This document shows positions 8,276 to 16,698 of a DNA stretch of 64,000 nt, piece after piece. Under the pieces are notes generated by a model, which was not told the origin of the DNA, did no database searches, and saw nothing but the letters and a program-made list of their open reading frames with translations. The position numbers were made by a program, and so were the translations under genes. The stretch covers positions 8,122,001-8,186,000 of the forward strand of contig NZ_QUMQ01000001.1 of the NCBI RefSeq assembly GCF_003387075.1. The letters are read 5' to 3'. Position 1 is the stretch's first letter. Each line of letters starts with the position of its first letter. The stretch comes from Asanoa ferruginea (GTDB taxonomy: Bacteria > Actinomycetota > Actinomycetes > Mycobacteriales > Micromonosporaceae).

Positions 8276-9367
8276 CTACCTCCGGGTTTCCAGGTGTGGC
8301 GCCAGCACGTCGGCGACGAGCCGCGCCTGGGACAGGTCGTTGTAGAGGTGGAACGACAACCGGATCAGGGCGCCGGGGCCGGTGGGCGGCACCGACGTCA
8401 CGATGTTGGCGGCCCGCAACGCGGAAGCGGCCGCGGCGCGGTCGGCGACCGGCACCGCGAGCACCGACGAGCCGGTCGGTGGCAGGCCGAGCAGCTTGGC
8501 GGTCTCGTCGGCCAGGCCGACACACCAGTCGCGCCGGTCGGGGGCGGGCACCGATGCCAGGAACTCCAACGCCGGCACCGCGCCGACCCAGGCGTGCCAG
8601 GCCAGCGAGACGTCGTAGCGGGCCGCGGTCGGCGCGAGGTCGTCGAGCGAAGGGCCGTAGTAGTGGGCGTAGGCGTCGCCGGCCGACCGCCAGGACGCGA
8701 CGAACGCCGGCACCTGAGACCACCGGGAACGAGCCACCCGCATGAGGGCCACGCCGCGCGGGCAGAGCAGGTGCTTGTAGGCCGCGACGAGCACGTAGTC
8801 GAGGCCGAGCGCTGCCGCGTCGACCGGCAGCACGCCGGCCGCGTGGGTGGCGTCGACCAGCACCGCCGCCCCGACCGCACGGGCCGCGGCAGCGACCGCC
8901 GCCAGGTCCTGCACCCGACCGTCGTTGGAGCGCACCTGGCTGGTGGCCACCAGCGCCGTGTCCGGGTGGACCTCCTCGGCGAGCGCGTCGAACGGCACCT
9001 GGCGCACGGTGACGGACCGCGACCGGGCCGCCACCAGCGCGGGCAGCAGCACCGACGCGAACTCACCGGAAGGCACCAGGATCTCGTCGCCGGCGGACAG
9101 CGAACCGAGCACGACGCCCGCGCCGACCGAGACGGCCGGCAGCAGCGCGATCTCGTCGACCGGGGCGCCGAGCAGCGGACCGGCGGCCGCGCGGCACCGC
9201 TCGGCCTGAACGTCCCAGTCGTTGACCCAGTCGGCCGAACCGTCCTGCCACGCGGCGAGCGCTCCTTCGAGCGCCGCCACGGTGCGGCGGGACGGCAGGC
9301 CGTAGCCGGCGGTGTTCAAGTAGGTGCGGGACAGGGGTGAAAACTCGGCGAGTGCGGCGGGATGCAC
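8276..9367 (-). CDS. Class V aminotransferase-fold PLP enzyme
   Basis: A 363-residue fold-type I PLP protein of the class V group (NifS, isopenicillin-N epimerase and kynureninase relatives). It opens with RTYLNTAGYGLPS, carries the aspartate/histidine pair in VLVDATHAAG and the Schiff-base lysine in VAAYKHLLCPRG. Known relatives desulfurate cysteine, epimerise amino acids or lyse selenocysteine, so the reaction cannot be assigned from sequence. Its operon position between an ABC ATPase (2 bp away) and a hydroxyacid dehydrogenase suggests that it makes a 2-keto or aldehyde product which the following enzyme uses. Confidence 0.88.
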   Translation of the reverse strand: MHPAALAEFSPLSRTYLNTAGYGLPSRRTVAALEGALAAWQDGSADWVNDWDVQAERCRAAAGPLLGAPVDEIALLPAVSVGAGVVLGSLSAGDEILVPSGEFASVLLPALVAARSRSVTVRQVPFDALAEEVHPDTALVATSQVRSNDGRVQDLAAVAAAARAVGAAVLVDATHAAGVLPVDAAALGLDYVLVAAYKHLLCPRGVALMRVARSRWSQVPAFVASWRSAGDAYAHYYGPSLDDLAPTAARYDVSLAWHAWVGAVPALEFLASVPAPDRRDWCVGLADETAKLLGLPPTGSSVLAVPVADRAAAASALRAANIVTSVPPTGPGALIRLSFHLYNDLSQARLVADVLAPHLETRR

Positions 9368-9369
9368 GG

Positions 9370-11223
9370 TCAGGACCCTCCACTGAGGAACTCACTGGAC
9401 CGCTCCGGGTTGGGAACGGCCGCGATCAGCTCCTTCGTGTAGGGATGGGTCGGCTCGCGCAGCAGCTTGGTGGTCGGCCCCTCCTCCCGGATCGCACCGT
9501 TCTGGAGGATGATCGCCTCGTCGGCGACCGCCCGCAGCACGCCCAGGTCGTGGGTCACGAAGACCACCGTCAGCTCCCGGTCGGCCTGGAGGCCCACCAG
9601 CAACTCCAGGATCGACGCCTGCACCGACACGTCGAGCGCCGAGGTCACCTCGTCGCAGAGCAGCACCTCGGGCTCGGCGAGCAGCGCCCGGCCGATCGCG
9701 ACCCGTTGCCGCTGGCCGCCCGACAGGTTGCGCGGGTAGCGGTCGAGCAGGTCGGGCGAGAGCCGGATCTGCTTCATCATCGCCGCTACGGCGTCGCGCC
9801 GGTCGCGCTTGGCGATGTCGGCCCGGAACAGCTTGAGCGGCCGTTCCAGCGACTGGTAGACGGTGTGCCGCGGGTTGAGCGTGGCATCCGGGTTCTGGAA
9901 CACGATCTGGATCGCCTGGCGCAGCGCGACCGGGCGCTCGCCGGCCAGCCCGGCCAGTTCGGCGCCGCGATAGCTGACCGAGCCGGACGACGGGCGCACC
10001 AGGCCGGCGATCGAGCGCAGCAGCGTCGACTTCCCGCTGCCGCTCTCCCCCGCGATGCCCAGTGCGCGACCCGCCGGCACCCGCACCGACACGTCGTCAA
10101 CGGCGACGAACGGCTCACCGGTGCCGGGCCGGGAGAAGACGACGCCGACATTGTCGACGGTGAGGATGGCATCGACGGCCGGGGCAGAGCGCGGCGCGAC
10201 GACGGCCGACACCGAGGCATGCGAGGCGGCCGGCGCGAACGGTGGCAACTCGTCCAGCCGGATGCACCGCGCCGACCGGTCGTCGGCCAGGGTGACCAGC
10301 GGGATGTCGGTGGCACAGGCGTCGGTGCGGAACCCGCACCGCTGCGCGAAACCGCAGGTGTGCACCGGCACCGACGGCAGGGGAATGCCGGGGATACCGT
10401 GCAGCGGCCGGTCGGACGCGATCGTGGGCACGGCACCGATCAGCGCCGACGTGTACGGATGCCGCGGCGCCGCGTACACGGCCGAGGCGACGCCCTGCTC
10501 GACGATCTGGCCCGCGTACATGATGGCGAGCTCGTCGCAGACGGTGGCCAGCAACGCGAGGTTGTGGCTGACGTAGAGCGCGGCGATGCCCGCGTCCCGG
10601 GCCAGGGCCACGATCAGCCGGTTGACGTGTGCCTGGGTGACCACGTCGAGCCCGGTCGTCGGTTCGTCGAGGATCAGCACCTCGGGCTCGACCGACAGCG
10701 CCAGCGCCAGCGCGATCCGCTGCTGCTGCCCGCCACTGAACTGGTGCGGATACTTGTGCAGCGCCGACTCCGGCTCCGGGATCTCTACCCTGGCCAGCCA
10801 TTCGGCGCTGCGCGCGACGGCGGCCGCCGTGTCGAGCCCGCGATGCCGGCGCAACCCCTCGACGAAGTGCCGCCGGATCGTCAGCGCGGGGTTGAGCGAG
10901 GTCGCGGTGTCCTGCGGCAGGTAGGCCAGCCGCGCTCCCCACACCTTGCGCAACTCCTTGATGGACGCCCGGTCGAGGTCGCGGCCGTCGAACGCGACCT
11001 GGCCGGCCAGCGTCTCCTGCCCCGCGACCCGGTAGCCCAGCAGCGACAGGGCCAGCGTGCTCTTCCCGGAGCCGGACTCGCCGGCCAGGCCGAGGATCTT
11101 GCCGGCGTGCAGGCGCACCGAGACGTCGGCGAGCACCTGGGTCAGCCCGGCGCGCGACCGGTAGCCGACCGAGAGGCCCTCCGCCGCGAGGTCGCCGTCG
11201 CGTTGCGTTGTCTGCGTCGTCAC
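9370..11223 (-). CDS. Fused double ATPase of a family-5 ABC importer (DppD-DppF type)
   Basis: A 617-residue protein made of two ABC ATPases. The N-terminal half has [28 protein letters not shown] and [11 protein letters not shown], followed by the cysteine-containing oligopeptide/dipeptide transporter C-terminal segment (HPYTSALIGAVP, CGFAQRCGFRTDAC). The C-terminal half has [25 protein letters not shown] and LLCDEVTSALDVS. Separate DppD and DppF proteins are the usual arrangement; fusions are also known. The start overlaps the permease stop by 4 bp. It powers uptake by the two permeases and the binding protein encoded just upstream. Confidence 0.95.
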   Translation of the reverse strand: MTTQTTQRDGDLAAEGLSVGYRSRAGLTQVLADVSVRLHAGKILGLAGESGSGKSTLALSLLGYRVAGQETLAGQVAFDGRDLDRASIKELRKVWGARLAYLPQDTATSLNPALTIRRHFVEGLRRHRGLDTAAAVARSAEWLARVEIPEPESALHKYPHQFSGGQQQRIALALALSVEPEVLILDEPTTGLDVVTQAHVNRLIVALARDAGIAALYVSHNLALLATVCDELAIMYAGQIVEQGVASAVYAAPRHPYTSALIGAVPTIASDRPLHGIPGIPLPSVPVHTCGFAQRCGFRTDACATDIPLVTLADDRSARCIRLDELPPFAPAASHASVSAVVAPRSAPAVDAILTVDNVGVVFSRPGTGEPFVAVDDVSVRVPAGRALGIAGESGSGKSTLLRSIAGLVRPSSGSVSYRGAELAGLAGERPVALRQAIQIVFQNPDATLNPRHTVYQSLERPLKLFRADIAKRDRRDAVAAMMKQIRLSPDLLDRYPRNLSGGQRQRVAIGRALLAEPEVLLCDEVTSALDVSVQASILELLVGLQADRELTVVFVTHDLGVLRAVADEAIILQNGAIREEGPTTKLLREPTHPYTKELIAAVPNPERSSEFLSGGS

Positions 11224-12110
11224 ACCATCAACCGTTCGTGGATGCGGTCGCCGAAGAACTGGGTGAGCGCGTCGGCGATGAGGTTGACCGCGATCGCGAG
11301 CACGCCGATCAGCAGCGCGGGCACGAGCACACCGACCGGCGAGACCAGCAGCAGCGCCCGGTTCTGGGCCACCATCACGCCCCAGTTGGCGCTGGGCGGC
11401 TGGACGCCGAGACCCAGAAAGCTCAGCGAGGCGATGAACATGATGGCGTACGTGAACCGCAGCGCGATCTCGACCAGCAGGGTCGGCCCGATGTTCGGGG
11501 TGATCTCGCGGAACAGGATCCAGCCGAGCGACTCGCCCCTGGCCCGGGCGGCCAGCACGAACTCGCGTGGCGCGATGGCCTGGGTCGCCGACCGGATGAC
11601 CCGGGTGATGTAGGGCGCGTAGACCACCGCGACCGCGGTGACCACCACCGCCCCGCCGCCGCCGAAGGCCGCGACCACGACGAGCACCGCCAGGTAGGAC
11701 GGGATCGCCAGGGCGATGTTGATGATCCAGGTGACCACCGCGTCGGTCTTGCCGCCGAGATAGCCGGCGAGCAACCCGACCAGCGTGGCGACCACCATCG
11801 CGGCCGAGACCGCGACCAGCGGCAGCAGGATCACCGAGGCGCCGCCGTGCAGCACCCGGCTGAAGATGTCGCGGCCGTAGGAGTCGGTGCCCAGCCAGTG
11901 CTGCGCCGACGGGCCGAGGATCGGCTGGTCGCTGATCTCGTTGGGCGAGTCGGGCGCGATGAACGGCCCAATCACCACCAGCGCCAGCAACAACAACAGC
12001 AGCCCGACACCGAACCCGCCCTGCGGAATCGCCAGGAAGCTACGCCACCGCCGCTGGCGCGGCATCGGGAGATCGGCCGCAGTGACGTTGTCGAGAACCG
12101 ACGCGCTCAT
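11220..12110 (-). CDS. Family-5 ABC importer permease (DppC/OppC type)
   Basis: A 296-residue inner-membrane permease with six or so hydrophobic helices. It starts MSASVLDNVTAADLPM at ATG 12110, overlapping the preceding permease gene by 4 bp. The DppC-type N-terminal motif HWLGTDSYGRDIFSRVLHGG is intact, as is the EAA-like cytoplasmic loop around RARGESLGWILFREITPNIGP that docks to the ATPase. It pairs with the DppB-type permease to form the channel for a peptide, nickel-chelate or glycoside-like substrate. Confidence 0.95.
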   Translation of the reverse strand: MSASVLDNVTAADLPMPRQRRWRSFLAIPQGGFGVGLLLLLLALVVIGPFIAPDSPNEISDQPILGPSAQHWLGTDSYGRDIFSRVLHGGASVILLPLVAVSAAMVVATLVGLLAGYLGGKTDAVVTWIINIALAIPSYLAVLVVVAAFGGGGAVVVTAVAVVYAPYITRVIRSATQAIAPREFVLAARARGESLGWILFREITPNIGPTLLVEIALRFTYAIMFIASLSFLGLGVQPPSANWGVMVAQNRALLLVSPVGVLVPALLIGVLAIAVNLIADALTQFFGDRIHERLMV

Positions 12111-13108
12111 CGGACGGTGTCCCGGAGCTTGGGCGTCACGTAGACGACGATCGCGTCGGCGGCCAGGTTGGCGATGACGAACACGGCGCCGATCAGCAGC
12201 GCCATCGCCTCGACCACCGGGGCGTCGCGGGACGCGGCCGACTGGGCGAGGAGCTGGCCCATTCCGGGGAAGCCGAACAGGGTTTCCGCGACCACCACGC
12301 CTCCGATCAGACCGGCGAACTGCAGGCCCAGCGCGGTGACCACCGGCGGGGCCGCGTTGGGCAGGATGTGCCGCAGCGACAACGACGGCTCGGTGACGCC
12401 GCGCAGCACCGCCGCCCGCACATAGGTCTCCGACGCCACTTCGCGGGCGTTCGCCCGCATGAGCCGGATGATGTAGGGAATCGTGCCGAGCGCGATGGTG
12501 ATGGCCGGCAGCACATAGGCCGACGCGCTGTCGAACAGGCCGCCGTAGCTGACCGCCGTCGAGTCGACCGGCAGCCAGGCGAGCCAGACGCCGAGCAGGA
12601 TCGCGAGCATGAGGCCGAGCACGAACTCCGGGAACGCGGCGACGATCAGCGTCACGAACGTGAGCGAGGCGTCCCGCTTGCCGCGCAGGCGTACCCCCGA
12701 ATAGAGGCCGATCGGCACCGAGATGACGACGGTCAGCACCCAGGAGAGCAGCACGAGGACGATCGACGGGCCGAGCCGGGGCGAGATGACATCCCAGACC
12801 GGACCATTCGATTGGTACGAGACGCCGAGGTCGCCGTGCAGCACGCCGCCGAGCCACTCGAAGTAGCGCACCACCACCGGCTGGTCGAGGTGGTGCAGTT
12901 GCTGGAACGCGGTCACCTGCGCGTCGGTCGCGTATTGCCCGAGGATGTCGCGGGCCGGGTCGCCGGCGATCGCGGTCAGCCCGAAGATCACGATCGTGAT
13001 GGCGAAGAGCGTCACCACGAGCGTGATGAGCTGGCGGACGAGGTAGGGCAGGCGGCGGGGCGCCCTCCGGATTCGAGGGCGCCCGGCCTGCTGTGCGGTC
13101 TGTGTCAT
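12107..13108 (-). CDS. Family-5 ABC importer permease (DppB/OppB type)
   Basis: A 333-residue permease with the N-terminal TM segment LVTLVVTLFAITIVIFGL, the DppB-type LDQPVVVRYFEWLGGVLHGDLGVSYQ region and the EAA-like loop VRAAVLRGVTEPSLSLRHILPNA. The sequence after the binding-protein gene is tightly packed (3-bp gap upstream, 4-bp overlap downstream), which shows one transcription unit. It is the first of the two channel subunits. Confidence 0.95.
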   Translation of the reverse strand: MTQTAQQAGRPRIRRAPRRLPYLVRQLITLVVTLFAITIVIFGLTAIAGDPARDILGQYATDAQVTAFQQLHHLDQPVVVRYFEWLGGVLHGDLGVSYQSNGPVWDVISPRLGPSIVLVLLSWVLTVVISVPIGLYSGVRLRGKRDASLTFVTLIVAAFPEFVLGLMLAILLGVWLAWLPVDSTAVSYGGLFDSASAYVLPAITIALGTIPYIIRLMRANAREVASETYVRAAVLRGVTEPSLSLRHILPNAAPPVVTALGLQFAGLIGGVVVAETLFGFPGMGQLLAQSAASRDAPVVEAMALLIGAVFVIANLAADAIVVYVTPKLRDTVR

Positions 13109-13111
13109 GGG

Positions 13112-14671
13112 TTAGCTGAGGTAGGCGCCGGACAGGTACATGTGCGCGCCGTTGGCCGCGTCCAGCCCCTGCACATGCTTGCTCTTCCCGTAGACCTGAC
13201 CCTCCCAGCCGGGGATCACGTTGGCGGCGCCGTCGTTGACGATGGTCAGCGCGTCGGAGAAGAGCTGCTTCTGCTTCGCCTGGTCGGACGACGCGGTGGC
13301 CTGTGCGACCAGGTCGTCGAACTGCGGGTTGCTGAAGTGGGTGATGTTGAGGTCGCCGCCCTTGCCGTAGAGCCGGGGCAGGGCCTGCGAGATGTGCAGG
13401 CGGGCCACGCTGATGCCGATCGCCGGCTTCTTCTTGAAGATGTCGGTGAAGAACGTGGCGTGCGGCCAGGTGATCACGTTGGCGTTGATGCCGGCCGCCT
13501 CGGCGGTGCTCTTGAAGCTGACCGCGGTGTCCAGCTTGTCGCCCTCGTAGGCGTAGACGTCGAAGCTGAAGTTGCCGCTGACGCCCGCCTCCTTGAGCAG
13601 CGCCTTGGCCTTGTCGGGGTCGTAGGCCCGCGGCTGGAGCCCGGAGGGGAAGAACGGGTCCTCCGGCGGGATCGGGATGTCGGGCGAGATGATGTCGATG
13701 CCCGGCGCCACGACCGACATGATCTTCTTGCGGTCGGCGGCGTACTGCATCGCCTGGATGATCTTCTGGTTGTTGAACGGCGCGGTGTCACCGAACATGG
13801 TCAGCCCGACCCAGCCGCCGTTCTTCAGCATGTAGGGCTCGACGCTGCCCTTGAGCAGCAGCGTGTTGGCGCCGGTGATGTTGTCGACGACGTCCTGGCT
13901 GCCCGAGGTGACGGCCTGGAGGCGGGTGGCGTCCTCCGCGATGACCACGATCTGGATGGCGTCGAGGTAGGGCTTGTTGTCCTGCCAGTAGCCGTCGAAC
14001 CGGGCCAGCGAGGTGCGGGCGGCCGCGTCGAAGCCGGTCAGCGTGAACGGGCCGGTGCCGTTGCCCTTGCTGAAGTCGGTGGTGCCGTCCTTGACGATGC
14101 TGAAGCCGGCGTGCGAGACCATCACCGGGATGAACGCGTTGGGCTTCTTCAGCGTCAGCTTCACCGTGGTCTGGTCGGCCGCCGTGATGCCGGACGCGTC
14201 GAGGTAGGGCCCGATCTGCGCGAGACCGACGGCGGCCAGGGCCGGGTCGAGGATCCGCTTGAACGAGTAGACGACGTCCTGCGCGGTGAGCGGGCCGCCG
14301 TCGTGGAACTTGACCCCGGGCCGGAGCTTGAAGGTCCAGGTCAGGGCGTCGGCGCTGGACGACCACTCGGTGGCCAGGGCGGGGGTGAGCTGGTAGTTCT
14401 CGTCGGCCCGCACCAGCGTGTCGTAGCAGTTGGTGGCGATCAGCAGCGGCATCGTGCCGCCGGCCTTGGCCGGGTCGGCGACCTGCGTGGCGTTGCCGGC
14501 GGCCACCGCCCAGCGCAGCGTGCCGCCCTTCTTCGGGCCACCGGCGGCACCGGCACCGGCGGGCGCCGGCGAACCGTCGTCGCCGCACGCGGCGAGGCCG
14601 AAGACTCCGAGGCCGAGCGCGGCGCCGGCGCCCGTCTTCAACAGGGTGCGTCGATTGATCACATTCGTCAT
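13112..14671 (-). CDS. Family-5 extracellular solute-binding lipoprotein
   Basis: A 519-residue SBP_bac_5 protein that captures substrate outside the cell for the adjacent DppBC-DF importer. The N-terminus combines a twin-arginine motif (NRRTLLKTG, residues 6-14) with a lipobox (LAAC, cysteine 29), so it is probably a Tat-exported lipoprotein. Family motifs include TFKLRPGVKFHDGGPLTAQDVVYSFKR and the later DPDKAKALLKEAG. Ligand cannot be read from sequence; relatives bind peptides, heme, nickel, opines and oligosaccharides. The gene lies 38 bp downstream of the enolase-superfamily gene. Confidence 0.93.
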   Translation of the reverse strand: MTNVINRRTLLKTGAGAALGLGVFGLAACGDDGSPAPAGAGAAGGPKKGGTLRWAVAAGNATQVADPAKAGGTMPLLIATNCYDTLVRADENYQLTPALATEWSSSADALTWTFKLRPGVKFHDGGPLTAQDVVYSFKRILDPALAAVGLAQIGPYLDASGITAADQTTVKLTLKKPNAFIPVMVSHAGFSIVKDGTTDFSKGNGTGPFTLTGFDAAARTSLARFDGYWQDNKPYLDAIQIVVIAEDATRLQAVTSGSQDVVDNITGANTLLLKGSVEPYMLKNGGWVGLTMFGDTAPFNNQKIIQAMQYAADRKKIMSVVAPGIDIISPDIPIPPEDPFFPSGLQPRAYDPDKAKALLKEAGVSGNFSFDVYAYEGDKLDTAVSFKSTAEAAGINANVITWPHATFFTDIFKKKPAIGISVARLHISQALPRLYGKGGDLNITHFSNPQFDDLVAQATASSDQAKQKQLFSDALTIVNDGAANVIPGWEGQVYGKSKHVQGLDAANGAHMYLSGAYLS

Positions 14672-14709
14672 GAGGGGGGTCTCCGATCGCGATCAGTGCA
14701 TGCGTGGTG

Positions 14710-15834
14710 TCAGCCGGCGGAGGCGTGCCGGACGAAGTCCTCGTCGACCGTGATGCCGAGGCCGGGACCGTCCGGAATGGCCATCCGGCCGGTGGTGGTG
14801 GTGAGGGTGAGCGGCTCCTGGGCGAGCCGCGTGCGCATCGGGTTCTCGAACCGGTCCACCTCGAGCAGAGGTGAGTCCGGTCCATCCAGTTCGGAGGGTT
14901 CGGGCAGCAGGCTGATCGCCTGGAGGGTGGCGGCGAGCAGCACCGCGCCGCCCCAGGCGTGCGGCACGCACTGCCGGCCGCGCAGGGCGGCGAGGTCGGC
15001 GACGAAGAGCAGTTCGCCGATCCCGCCACAGATCGCCACGTCCGGCTGGACGATGTCGACCGGGGTGCGGGTCAGATAGGAGTCGAAGGCACCGCGGGTC
15101 TCCAGGCCCTCGTAGGCGGCGATCGCGATGCCCAGGCCGCCGAGGTGCTCGTAGCCCGGGTAGGTCAGCCCGCCCCGGTGCCGGATCAGCGGCTCCTCGA
15201 GCCAGCGGAAGCCAAGGTCGGACAGGCCCCGGGCGACCTCGCGGGCCCGCGGCACGGCGTAGGCGCCGTTGGCGTCGACCATCAGGTCGACATCGGGGCC
15301 GACCTGGTCGCGCACCTTGGCCAGGATCGGCAGCTCGCGGGTGGGCGCGAAACGGCCGATCCGGATCTTGCAAGCGGTGAAGCCGTCGCGGGTCGCGGCG
15401 GAGACCTCGTCGGGCCAGCTCTGCTCGGGGTCGACGCCGTCGACGTAGCCACCGCTGGACGCGTAGCCGCGGACGCTGTCGCGCCGGCGGCCACCGTACA
15501 ACGTGGACACCGGCACGCCGAGGCGGCGGGCGCGCAGGTCGTCGAGGGCGATGGCGAGCGCGCTGAACGCGAGGCCGTCGGCGGTCGCGATGCGCAGCGC
15601 GTCGAGGAGCGGGCGGGCGTCGGCGGCGTCGCGGCCGATCAGCACCTCGCCGACGTCTTCGATGGTGGCGGCGACACCGACGCGGGCGTAGGTCTCGCCC
15701 CAACCGTCGAGCCCGTCGCTGTCGCGGAGCCTGACCAGGACGCTGTTGCGCTCGCGGTAGGTGGCGCCGGACGGGCCGGCGGCCGCGGTGACGGGCTGGC
15801 TGAGCCGGAAAACCTCGACCCGCTGGATCGCCAT
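14710..15834 (-). CDS. Enolase-superfamily (mandelate racemase/muconate lactonizing) enzyme
   Basis: A 374-residue protein with the two-domain enolase-superfamily layout. Visible active-site elements are KIR (lysine 156) for the catalytic base strand, DANGAY (aspartate 187) and EEP for metal ligands, and a late PHAWGG that resembles the histidine of sugar-acid dehydratases. It would abstract the proton alpha to a carboxylate to dehydrate, racemise or cycloisomerise an acid. I start at ATG 15834 because GAGGAG precedes it; a longer frame to 15921 adds unrelated residues and overlaps the promoter. It is the first gene of the 11.4-kb operon and divergent from the GntR regulator. Confidence 0.9.
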   Translation of the reverse strand: MAIQRVEVFRLSQPVTAAAGPSGATYRERNSVLVRLRDSDGLDGWGETYARVGVAATIEDVGEVLIGRDAADARPLLDALRIATADGLAFSALAIALDDLRARRLGVPVSTLYGGRRRDSVRGYASSGGYVDGVDPEQSWPDEVSAATRDGFTACKIRIGRFAPTRELPILAKVRDQVGPDVDLMVDANGAYAVPRAREVARGLSDLGFRWLEEPLIRHRGGLTYPGYEHLGGLGIAIAAYEGLETRGAFDSYLTRTPVDIVQPDVAICGGIGELLFVADLAALRGRQCVPHAWGGAVLLAATLQAISLLPEPSELDGPDSPLLEVDRFENPMRTRLAQEPLTLTTTTGRMAIPDGPGLGITVDEDFVRHASAG

Positions 15835-15891
15835 TGGCCACGCTCCTCGTCGGTCAAAGCTGCCCGTCCCACAGGGCCCCTTTGATCGCCG

Positions 15892-15934
15892 AGTATGTTC
15901 AGCCCACGTTCGAGGTGTCAATACATTTTCGAAT
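15892..15934 (-). promoter_or_regulatory. Operon promoter with shared operator element, copy B
   Basis: Read on the minus strand, TTGACA (15921-15916) and CATACT (15897-15892) are separated by 18 bp and form a good sigma-70-type promoter for the enolase-superfamily operon. The 29-bp block 15906-15934 around the -35 box matches 125-153 at 22 of 29 positions (TTCGAAA, TATTGAC, CTCGAAC). The regulator gene diverges from the same 158-bp gap, so it may also be autoregulated from here. Confidence 0.75.
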
Positions 15935-15992
15935 CCGAGCGAGGATCTGTTACTTCACCCGTGACATTCGCGAGTCCGCTAGAGTGTCAGCC

Positions 15993-16685
15993 ATGCCACG
16001 CAGTGAAACGCGCGCGGAGCGCATCTATATCAACCTCCGCGGTGACATCCTGACCGGGCGCCTGCTGCCCGGGCAGCGGCTGCCGTTCGCTGACCTGGGG
16101 GTCCGCTACGGCACCAGCGTTGGCGTCCTCCGCGAGGCGTTGTCCCGGCTGGTCGAGCAGGGCCTCGTGCTCTCGGAGCCGCAGCTCGGGTTCCGGGTCA
16201 CGCCGGTCTCGGAGGAGGACCTCCGCGACCTGACCAGCACCCGGATCGACATCGAGACGCTCTGCCTGCGGCACGCGATCAACCACGGCGACCTGGCCTG
16301 GGAGTCGCGGGTCGTCGCGGCCTACCACACCCTCGACCGCACCCCCGAGCTCGCGACCGTCCAGCCGCGCGCGGTCAACGAAGACTGGGCGACGGCGCAT
16401 GCCGCCTTCCACGCGGCGGTGCTGGAGGGCTGCCCGAGCCGGCGGCTGCGCGACATCGCGGCGTCGCTGCGCGACGCGGCCGAGCTCTACCGGCGCTGGT
16501 CACGTCACCTGGGCAGCGAGGACACCCGCGACATCGCGGGCGAGCACCGCGCGCTGCGCGACGCCGTGCTGGCCCGCGACGTCGACCAGGCCGAGGCGGC
16601 GCTCACGAAGCACATCTCCTATACCACCCAGGCGCTGCTCGACTCGGCACCGGAAGAGCTGATGACGGCCCCGGCCGACGCCTGA
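15993..16685 (+). CDS. GntR-family transcriptional regulator (FCD/FadR subfamily)
   Basis: A 230-residue regulator. Residues from about 5 to 70 form the GntR winged helix (AERIYINLRGDILTGRLLPGQRLPFADLGVRYGTSVGVLREALSRLVEQGLV). The C-terminal helical FCD domain has aspartate in RIDIETLCLRHAI and later histidines in AHAAFHAAVL and AGEHRALRDAV that normally bind a metal and an acid ligand. I start at ATG 15993, downstream of the promoter region; a longer frame from 15834 would be translated across the divergent operator. FadR-type members sense organic acids, so the likely effector is the operon's substrate or product (inference). Confidence 0.9.
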   Translation: MPRSETRAERIYINLRGDILTGRLLPGQRLPFADLGVRYGTSVGVLREALSRLVEQGLVLSEPQLGFRVTPVSEEDLRDLTSTRIDIETLCLRHAINHGDLAWESRVVAAYHTLDRTPELATVQPRAVNEDWATAHAAFHAAVLEGCPSRRLRDIAASLRDAAELYRRWSRHLGSEDTRDIAGEHRALRDAVLARDVDQAEAALTKHISYTTQALLDSAPEELMTAPADA

Positions 16686-16698
16686 CCGGCCCGCGCGG

